DNA from: a virus
IMG/VR virus record: IMGVR_UViG_3300023440_000002
Coordinates: 1-64,000 of that record
Strand: one strand, 5' to 3'
Length of the DNA: 64,000 nucleotides
Below are positions 58,741 through 64,000 of this stretch, in pieces. A model generated the notes under the pieces. That model was given only the letters and a program-made list of their open reading frames with translations. It was not told where the DNA came from and made no database searches. The translations under genes were made by a program, and so were the position numbers. Numbering within the stretch: position 1 is the stretch's first letter; each line of letters begins with the position of its first letter.

Positions 58741-58857
58741 ATGTGTAAAGACGAAGAGTTAGAAGAACTCAAAAAAGATATAGCTGAAAACAGCCGCCAG
58801 TTAGACTCTGATGTCGAAAGAGTTATCTACGAAAACCTGTCAGAGGTTTTCGCCTAA
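58741..58857 (+). CDS. small acidic helical protein (38 residues)
   Basis: MCKDEELEELKKDIAENSRQ continuing to LSEVFA. A weak AAAGG lies upstream. It precedes the ADP-ribosyltransferase-like gene by 28 bases in the same transcript. Function unknown. Confidence 0.45.
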   Translation: MCKDEELEELKKDIAENSRQLDSDVERVIYENLSEVFA

Positions 58858-58885
58858 TCGATTCCCGCCGTAAGAGAGGTTAAAG

Positions 58886-60346
58886 TTGAAGAAAATACTA
58901 TCAAAATTGCAAATAAAACAAAAGCTTACCTCTTTAGCTGGCAAAGCCAAAGAAAAGATAGATCGCACCTCCCTCGGCAACCCTAGTGATAACTTATACA
59001 GTGAAATCAAGAGCTTACGTAATATGCAAAGAAAAGGTGCCCGTATGGGTAAGTCGGAAGCCGCTAAGCTACTTAAAGGTTCTTTGCAGCGACGTAACCC
59101 TTTCAATCCCGAAAACGTAGACCCGGACGAAAGGTACGACGTTAAAAGTTGGACTGACAGTTACGGCGACAGAGCTGACATTCCTCAAATGCAACCGGAA
59201 GCGAAACAGCGCGGCATGCATAAACTACACGGACTCACCCAGTCAAGGCAAAACGAATCAGGTGAAATGGAGTTCTTACTCCACAGGGGTATGAACCATG
59301 ATGAGCACGAAGCTATACAAACTTACGGCACCGGGGATAGTACCAGCTCTTGGACTCCTCATGTCGGAATAGCCCAAGACTTCGCCTCGCATTATCAAGA
59401 TCAATTCGACCCCCCATCTAAGGTTGTATCGGCCTGGATACCTGAATCTCAAATCCATCATATCCCAAACACCATCGGAGGAAAGAGGTACCCTGAAGGT
59501 AATATTTCTAACTCTAACCATAGCCACGAACAAGAAGTTATAGTTAAACCTCACAGATTCAATACGGTAGATTACCAGCAACCCGACAGCGACGACACGA
59601 TAAACTCAAGAATAAGTGCGAGAGGTAAAAATCTCACGAACTTTAGGTCTTACGCTAAACGCCGACTGGGAAAGAAGGAGGAACTAGAAAAGGGATCTTT
59701 GCAGCGCCGCAACCCTTTCAACCCAATAAAAGATGTTTCACCTAAAGACCGGCGAGACGTAGAAAAATGGCATAGAGGTGTAGGGGAGAGGTCGGACAGG
59801 GATTCTGCTCCAAGTAAAATTCCGGAAAACGCCACAAAGCGCGGCATGCATAAACTACATGGACTTACCCAGTCAAGGCAAAACGAATCGGGCGAACGAG
59901 AGTTCCTGCTCCATAGAGGTGCTGGCGCTCAAGAATCCGGATGGCTAAACAGCTCTAAGGTTCTTAGCGGACATTCGAGCTGGACTCCTAAGTATAAAGT
60001 GGCAGAACGATTTGCTAGTATGAACCCCCACGCAAAGGGCAATGTTTTTAGTGCGTGGATTCCTGAATCTCAAATAGCTGGAACACCTAATGCGATTGGG
60101 GAAGCTGGGTATTCTATAAAGCAAGATCACCACCTCCCCAAAGAAACCCCAGCCAAAATGATGAGGCCTGCATATTTTAGCAGCGAACAAGAAGTCATAG
60201 TTAAACCCCACAAGTTCAATATAGTAGACCATCAACACCCCGACGACCAAGAAACCTCCCTTAACTCCAGAGTAAACCTAAGAGGGTCAGGTTCGGACAG
60301 CTTCAAGGATTATGCCGAAAGGATCATCAGGAGGAGACAAAAATGA
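58886..60346 (+). CDS. protein with two ADP-ribosyltransferase-like domains
   Basis: 486 residues, TTG start 8 bases after GAGAGG. After a helical N-terminus, two copies of a module: MHKLHGLTQSRQN, FLLHRG, SSWTP, VSAWIPESQI/FSAWIPESQI, EQEVIVKP. These give the R-S-E triad of mono-ADP-ribosyltransferases: R134 / S154-S155 / E215-x-E217 and R344 / S364-S365 / E434-x-E436. Both copies keep all residues, and the ExE form is typical of arginine-modifying enzymes. A basic linker (KRRLGKKEELEKGSLQRRNP) separates them. It may be injected with the DNA, as T4 Alt is; that is inference. Confidence 0.7.
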   Translation: MKKILSKLQIKQKLTSLAGKAKEKIDRTSLGNPSDNLYSEIKSLRNMQRKGARMGKSEAAKLLKGSLQRRNPFNPENVDPDERYDVKSWTDSYGDRADIPQMQPEAKQRGMHKLHGLTQSRQNESGEMEFLLHRGMNHDEHEAIQTYGTGDSTSSWTPHVGIAQDFASHYQDQFDPPSKVVSAWIPESQIHHIPNTIGGKRYPEGNISNSNHSHEQEVIVKPHRFNTVDYQQPDSDDTINSRISARGKNLTNFRSYAKRRLGKKEELEKGSLQRRNPFNPIKDVSPKDRRDVEKWHRGVGERSDRDSAPSKIPENATKRGMHKLHGLTQSRQNESGEREFLLHRGAGAQESGWLNSSKVLSGHSSWTPKYKVAERFASMNPHAKGNVFSAWIPESQIAGTPNAIGEAGYSIKQDHHLPKETPAKMMRPAYFSSEQEVIVKPHKFNIVDHQHPDDQETSLNSRVNLRGSGSDSFKDYAERIIRRRQK

Positions 60347-60609
60347 CAAACAAAGATTACTCCCTTTATGGGTTGCTAGATAAGTACTATGAAGCTAAGC
60401 GCACTTATTACCGTACCGGCAAATGCAGCATAACCGACCAGGAATACGACGCGCTAGAGGCATCTATCAAAACAATCCACGGCGAAAACACAACTATAGA
60501 GTTCGGCACCGTCGGTTATGACTCAGAAAAACACGACAAGATAAAACAGCTATTCAAACAACAAAAAGAACTATTCCGTTCTACATTTAATGGTAACAAT
60601 AATGATTAA
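60343..60609 (+). CDS. small protein like domain Ia of NAD-dependent DNA ligase
   Basis: 88 residues; ATGA overlap with the ADP-ribosyltransferase-like gene. LLDKYYEAKRTYYRTGKCSI then TDQEYDALEASI matches the Y-x9-ISDxEYDxL pattern of ligase domain Ia, which binds the NMN half of NAD. There is no adenylation domain. It could bind NAD/NMN in connection with its neighbour; inference. Confidence 0.55.
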   Translation: MTNKDYSLYGLLDKYYEAKRTYYRTGKCSITDQEYDALEASIKTIHGENTTIEFGTVGYDSEKHDKIKQLFKQQKELFRSTFNGNNND

Positions 60610-61039
60610 GCAACCCTTAATGGTCCCTACAGGGGAAAGCGAATATACCTTAGTTGAAGACTATAGTTACACCTGGGTTGCCATGGGTAACGACGGGAAA
60701 ATTAAAGAGCAGGTGATGGTAGTGCCAAAATACCACAAATCTGACGGTGCTAGTGTTCCTCGGTTTTTATGGTCTATTACTGGGATTCGACCTGATGGGC
60801 TAAACAGAGCTGCGGCGTTAATTCATGATTTCATTTATGAAAATAAAGGGGTTATGCCAAAACAATCCCATTTTGTGATAAAAAAAGATCGATGGGTTGA
60901 AGCTGACCACAAATGGACAAGAAAGGAAGCCGACAGGATCTTCTGTCGGCTCTTAAGGCAGGCCGGTGTCGGCAAGGTGAAAAGGCGCATGGCCTTTATA
61001 GCAGTGAGGGTTGGGGGGTATTTTTCATGGAAGGAATAA
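60602..61039 (+). CDS. DUF1353-type protein
   Basis: 145 residues (ATG 60590 is an alternative start). VVPKYHKSDGASVPRFLWSI, GLNRAAALIHDFIYENKG and EADRIFCRLLRQAGVGKVKR match the DUF1353 order (DGASVPR, AAxxHDxxY, ADxxFxxxL). Common in phages, sometimes near lysis or tail genes; function unknown. Confidence 0.7.
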   Translation: MIKQPLMVPTGESEYTLVEDYSYTWVAMGNDGKIKEQVMVVPKYHKSDGASVPRFLWSITGIRPDGLNRAAALIHDFIYENKGVMPKQSHFVIKKDRWVEADHKWTRKEADRIFCRLLRQAGVGKVKRRMAFIAVRVGGYFSWKE

Positions 61040-61041
61040 CT

Positions 61042-61254
61042 TTATTTTGTCCAATTTTCATAGTGTCTTGTTGGGTTGTGGGGGATATCAGTTCTTCTGA
61101 TTGAATCCATAGCGCGAACGATTTTGTTTGCCGGTTGAACACTGCGAATTACTCCCTCATATCTAACTGTGACTTCAGAGCCACCTTTAATGTCTTTTAT
61201 TTTAATTATGTAGTTAATATTAATCCACACCCCTACTTTTATCTCTAGCATCAT
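61042..61254 (-). CDS. small beta-rich hypothetical protein
   Basis: 70 residues: VGVWININYIIKIKDIKGGS, then VTVRYEGVIRSV. Possibly an SH3-like or OB-like fold. ATGA overlap with the upstream gene. Confidence 0.5.
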   Translation of the reverse strand: MMLEIKVGVWININYIIKIKDIKGGSEVTVRYEGVIRSVQPANKIVRAMDSIRRTDIPHNPTRHYENWTK

Positions 61255-61514
61255 AACTCTACCTCCTTAAACCCATTAAAGTTTTCGGCGTATTCATCTA
61301 AAGCTAGCTCAGCTTTGAGTTTGTCTTGCTTACTTAAACCTTCCGGAAGTCCAACTTCCAAAAAACTAAAACCCGACATAGGAAACCCTCTATTGCCGTC
61401 TGCGTCAGCCCCATAGTTTGGGTCACTCCAGTATTCAATTATAGCAGACAGCTCGTGCTCTTCGCCTTTCTCGTCTGCCCAGTCAACATAAATAACTACC
61501 GTTTCGTTTTTCAT
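61251..61514 (-). CDS. small hypothetical protein
   Basis: 87 residues, acidic; ETVVIYVDWADEKGEEHELS then IEYWSDPNYG. No family recognised. Confidence 0.5.
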   Translation of the reverse strand: MKNETVVIYVDWADEKGEEHELSAIIEYWSDPNYGADADGNRGFPMSGFSFLEVGLPEGLSKQDKLKAELALDEYAENFNGFKEVEL

Positions 61515-61523
61515 TTCTCCACC

Positions 61524-62192
61524 TTAATGTAAAGTTTCTTTGTTTACCTTGAAGTTGACACTAATTGCCTTAGATCCCTCATCAATCAGCCTCATCAGAG
61601 ATTCAGGTGATGTTGAAATATTAATTACATTGGAATAAGCAGTAGTGTTCTTGTTCGCTAAACAAAGGTCGCAAAAATCCGTAAGTTTCGAGGTTTGGCT
61701 TTTGTTGAGTGCCCTTATTTTGTTTTGACCTATAATTGCGACATCTACGGTTGTCGCTTTTACGAAATTGTCGATATTTATAGGTTCGTTAGATTCTAGT
61801 TTTGCTCGCTCTACGTCAGCCATCATAACGCAAGCCCCTTTTGGGTGAATAAGCCACTGAACTCTACCTTCAGTTTTTAGGGCTACCTCATCACTTAATT
61901 TCATTTCTTCTAGCATTAGGTTGGCTGCCAAATCTTCTGATGTAGCAGACTTATTAATCAAACTAGACCATAAACCCTTCTTTCCATACCTTTCGAAAAA
62001 ATCAACCTGAAGGTTGGCTCTTTGTTTTTGTTCTAGGGTTAACCCCTTAATGATTTTGGTAGCTCTTTTCAGCACATCGTTTTTTTTGATCTCTTTAGAT
62101 GCATTAAGGATATTTCTTTTTTGCTCTTCTGTGCATCCTTCAAGCACCTTATCTAATTCGTCTTTATTTAAAACTATCGTCTCATCTTTCAT
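61524..62192 (-). CDS. hypothetical protein
   Basis: 222 residues; ATG at 62192 follows AAGGG. Helical N-terminus (LEGCTEEQKRNILNASKEIK), then a mixed domain with GRVQWLIHPKGACVMMADVE. No family recognised. Confidence 0.5.
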   Translation of the reverse strand: MKDETIVLNKDELDKVLEGCTEEQKRNILNASKEIKKNDVLKRATKIIKGLTLEQKQRANLQVDFFERYGKKGLWSSLINKSATSEDLAANLMLEEMKLSDEVALKTEGRVQWLIHPKGACVMMADVERAKLESNEPINIDNFVKATTVDVAIIGQNKIRALNKSQTSKLTDFCDLCLANKNTTAYSNVINISTSPESLMRLIDEGSKAISVNFKVNKETLH

Positions 62193-62209
62193 GGTAAACC
62201 CTTCCCGGA

Positions 62210-62422
62210 TTATGATTTGCTGCAACAGTCGCCTGCTTGCTGGTATGTGTAGTATTTAAGTTCGCACTCTTTGCATTGATGGTTTTTTGGTTGAGCTTTT
62301 CCGTCCGAGATAGTGTATTTGTATGGCACATTGCTCATTTTAAGCATCTGCACCAGATCTTCTGCGTGCTCTCTTTCGTCGAATTGCTCGGTTCGACCTT
62401 GAAATATAACTAAATGAGGCAT
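62210..62422 (-). CDS. small Cys-rich protein
   Basis: 70 residues: VIFQGRTEQFDEREHAEDLV, VPYKYTISDG, then CKECELKYYTYQQAGDCC, a possible zinc site. Unknown function. Confidence 0.5.
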   Translation of the reverse strand: MPHLVIFQGRTEQFDEREHAEDLVQMLKMSNVPYKYTISDGKAQPKNHQCKECELKYYTYQQAGDCCSKS

Positions 62423-62444
62423 CTTAATTCCTTCTTCAATTACC

Positions 62445-62472
62445 TTATCGGTTGTTTTTGGCTAAATCTTTA
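62445..62472 (-). promoter_or_regulatory. possible sigma-28-like promoter
   Basis: TAAAGATT-N12-ACCGATAA on the minus strand, about 25 bases before the 62422 start; the spacer is one base too long. Confidence 0.35.
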
Positions 62473-62921
62473 GCTTTAGTTGCGCTTTTCCAAAAAATTA
62501 TAATAGCTTCTTTGTCTGCCAGTAAAAAAGAGGTGTAATGACTCCTATAAACCGACTCTAGATTCAACAGGGCTTTATCTGTTATGTTGACGTACTCCTC
62601 TTCTGGAATCGTATCAAGCATATAAGCCAACATACTTCCGGCTTTATATGTATCTATCGTCGCCCCGCTAGACCATTTGCCGGTTAAGGTAGCTCTTGAG
62701 TATAAAGCTATAAGCCGGCTAAATCTAGCCCCTTCGGTTTTTGCTTTTCTGGTTTTGTTTGTTTTAGTTTTAAGCTTATCGACTAGTTCGTCGTAAGTGA
62801 AATTAAAGAAAATGTCCGTTACTTCACCTAATTCGGTGACCACTGGAGAATCCACAGGCGCTTCCAAGCTAAGAATATCCCCTTTTCTTAGTGTTACTTT
62901 TCTTCCTTCTGTTGCTTTCAT
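62445..62921 (-). CDS. hypothetical protein
   Basis: 158 residues; starts TEGRKVTLRKGDILSLEAPV, then a helical part (LVDKLKTKTNKTRKAKTEGA). Its ATG lies in the 66-bp repeat shared with 63766-63831. Confidence 0.5.
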   Translation of the reverse strand: MKATEGRKVTLRKGDILSLEAPVDSPVVTELGEVTDIFFNFTYDELVDKLKTKTNKTRKAKTEGARFSRLIALYSRATLTGKWSSGATIDTYKAGSMLAYMLDTIPEEEYVNITDKALLNLESVYRSHYTSFLLADKEAIIIFWKSATKAKDLAKNNR

Positions 62922-62984
62922 GGCTAATCTCCGTAAACTGACGAACTACTGAAGAAAAAATCCCGCATCTTTTCTTTTTCGGTT
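62919..62984. repeat. 66-bp direct repeat, copy 1
   Basis: One mismatch to 63766-63831. Encodes the C-terminal EKEKMRDFFFSSSSVYGD of the upstream gene plus the start codon of the next. Confidence 0.9.
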
Positions 62985-63286
62985 GGTTCGTTTTCTGACT
63001 CTGTGAAGCCCTCTACGGCTTGGAACTGACTGGAATCAGCTCTTCTTATTAAGTCCATAAAGGTCGAATAAGTTACTTCTGGTTTGGGGCATGTCGAAAA
63101 ATAATCATCGATGTTTCGACTTATTATGTCGAAACCTTCATCGGCCGCATTGACTTCTAGCCAAGCCCCCAAAGAAGGAGCTATCACTCTAACGTGATCT
63201 AAATCTTTCGTTAGTTCTTTAATTTGACCTATTCTTTCTGGCGCTGACAAAACAGACAGCCAAACCTTGCATTCTTTCATTTTCAT
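62924..63286 (-). CDS. hypothetical protein with shared C-terminal SSSSVYGD tag
   Basis: 120 residues; KECKVWLSVLSAPERIGQIK and VRVIAPSLGAWLEVNAADEG. The last 18 residues are identical to those of the truncated gene at 63771-64000 and could be a docking tag. Unknown function. Confidence 0.5.
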   Translation of the reverse strand: MKMKECKVWLSVLSAPERIGQIKELTKDLDHVRVIAPSLGAWLEVNAADEGFDIISRNIDDYFSTCPKPEVTYSTFMDLIRRADSSQFQAVEGFTESENEPTEKEKMRDFFFSSSSVYGD

Positions 63287-63480
63287 TGTCCGTTTACCAT
63301 CCCAATCACAATCATAGCTAAAAGGTTCATCTCAATCAAAACAAAAACAATAATCAGAGTAGCTCCGATATCTTCCAGTAGCTTTACCATTTTAGGGTTA
63401 TCTTCCTTTCGAGCTTTAACCCAAAGACGAGATAACATATAGAGACATATTACGATGATAATAAAAACTATAAACATCAC
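63283..63480 (-). CDS. small membrane protein
   Basis: 65 residues, two membrane helices (MFIVFIIIVICLYMLSRLWV and IGATLIIVFVLIEMNLLAMI) with a charged loop. Directly downstream of P5. Possibly holin-like or an inner-membrane effector. Confidence 0.55.
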   Translation of the reverse strand: MMFIVFIIIVICLYMLSRLWVKARKEDNPKMVKLLEDIGATLIIVFVLIEMNLLAMIVIGMVNGQ

Positions 63481-63496
63481 TAACTCCTTATTGTTC

Positions 63497-63524
63497 TTAT
63501 CGGGTGTTCGGTGAGAAAACTTTA
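63497..63524 (-). promoter_or_regulatory. sigma-28 (FliA)-type promoter P5
   Basis: TAAAGTTT-N12-CCCGATAA on the minus strand, 17 bases before the 63480 gene. Confidence 0.65.
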
Positions 63525-63534
63525 GCTAAAAACT

Positions 63535-63768
63535 TCAAGATTGTTCTTTTATCCATTTAGCTAGGTTTTCATAGGCGAACTGTAACGCTTTTTTGTGTGA
63601 TCTTGCCACGCCTTCAATATGATGAACCCTACCGAAAGGGGTTTCTACGCATGCTGTTACGTATCCTTTTTCTGGTACATCTTGAATAAACCAGGTGACG
63701 GTATCAAATGCGTCACCGTCTCGATCTTTAATTGATTCTAAATCTTCTGATAGTGTTGTTGTTCTCAT
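63535..63768 (-). CDS. small hypothetical protein
   Basis: 77 residues: FDTVTWFIQDVPEKGYVTAC, then FGRVHHIEGVARSHKKALQF; alpha/beta. Unknown. Confidence 0.5.
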   Translation of the reverse strand: MRTTTLSEDLESIKDRDGDAFDTVTWFIQDVPEKGYVTACVETPFGRVHHIEGVARSHKKALQFAYENLAKWIKEQS

Positions 63769-63831
63769 GGTTAATCTCCGTAAACTGACGAACTACTGAA
63801 GAAAAAATCCCGCATCTTTTCTTTTTCGGTT
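63766..63831. repeat. 66-bp direct repeat, copy 2
   Basis: Copy of 62919-62984; spans the end of one gene and the start codon of the next in the same way. Confidence 0.9.
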
Positions 63832-64000
63832 CGCTCTTCTTTTTTTGGCATTCTAGGCGTAATAGGCGTGGTGGGTTCATATGTGACAGTTCTGGCTTCG
63901 GCAATCTCCTTCGTTAGCCCTCCCTTATCTACCACCATATAACCTGAAATGTCAATATTTGACGAATTAATAAACTCGGCAACAATATGACCATTATCAG
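63771..64000 (-). CDS. C-terminal part of a gene running off the window
   Basis: 76 visible residues beginning within DNGHIVAEFINSSNIDISGY, a Pro/Thr linker (YEPTTPITPRMPKKEE) and the C-terminal tag EKEKMRDFFFSSSSVYGD shared with 62924-63286. Confidence 0.6.
   Translation of the reverse strand, partial: DNGHIVAEFINSSNIDISGYMVVDKGGLTKEIAEARTVTYEPTTPITPRMPKKEERTEKEKMRDFFFSSSSVYGD

Noticed and set aside
1-64000. tRNA genes, insertion sequences, integrase or attachment sites
   Set aside because: None recognised by eye; no transposase, recombinase or cloverleaf-like segment stood out. A tRNAscan/ISfinder run would be needed to exclude them.

Overview
The window is 64 kb of an AT-rich, tightly packed genome of a tailed phage with a contractile tail (myovirus), or of a prophage of one. 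It holds a sheath, tube, tail-assembly proteins, tape measure, spike, a gp25/LysM-like wedge protein and a baseplate-J-like protein. Several encoded proteins carry Sec signal peptides or lipoboxes, which points to a Gram-negative host. At least six intergenic promoter-like boxes match the flagellar sigma-28 (FliA) consensus TAAAGTTT-N11-GCCGATAA, so the host is probably flagellated, or the phage supplies its own sigma-28-like factor. The host cannot be named from sequence alone.

Layout. 1-6339: end of a head/connector region, with a Nudix hydrolase and an 1128-residue multidomain protein that contains a Cas10/mCpol-like GGDD palm domain. 6366-9606: tail sheath and tube. 9751-14623: nucleotide metabolism (B12-dependent ribonucleotide reductase NrdJ on +; ThyX, an Rrf2-like regulator and an exported HELGHC metalloprotease on -). 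14765-20316: fibre-like and appendage proteins. 20300-23346 (-): accessory operon with a metallophosphoesterase, lipoproteins and a PQ-loop protein fused to a zinc ribbon, driven by a sigma-28 box. 23434-40774: holin-like gene, tail-assembly pair, tape measure, hub, spike and wedge, ending in a 2231-residue baseplate J protein with carbohydrate-binding-like insertions. 40912-45171 (+): small accessory genes behind sigma-28 boxes.

The outstanding region is 45.2-58.1 kb: two oppositely oriented tandem arrays of tiny overlapping genes (13 units on +, about 41 on -). Each intact unit has a conserved head (such as METKDITKEI), a variable core of tetrapeptide repeats Q-[VI]-x-x, and a conserved tail (such as QITNPIKEDLNGN). 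The last bases of one unit are also the first codons of the next, usually by 11 nt, and the Shine-Dalgarno of the next unit lies inside the tail of the previous one. Unit heads sometimes contain a sigma-28 box. A secreted ClpP-like protease sits in the middle of the minus array between a unit head and a unit tail. I do not recognise this family. The two arrays flank a 741-residue baseplate-like gene.

58.1-64 kb: small genes of the operon that leads into the minus array; on + a protein with two ADP-ribosyltransferase-like domains, next to a stand-alone module like domain Ia of NAD-dependent DNA ligase; then a minus-strand block of small hypothetical genes. Structural genes appear to use a second recurrent upstream motif, ACCTAATATT, which is a candidate late promoter. 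In two places (23.4 and 58.7 kb) it lies back to back with a divergent sigma-28 box. Function assignments rest on motif recognition by eye; no database search was run.
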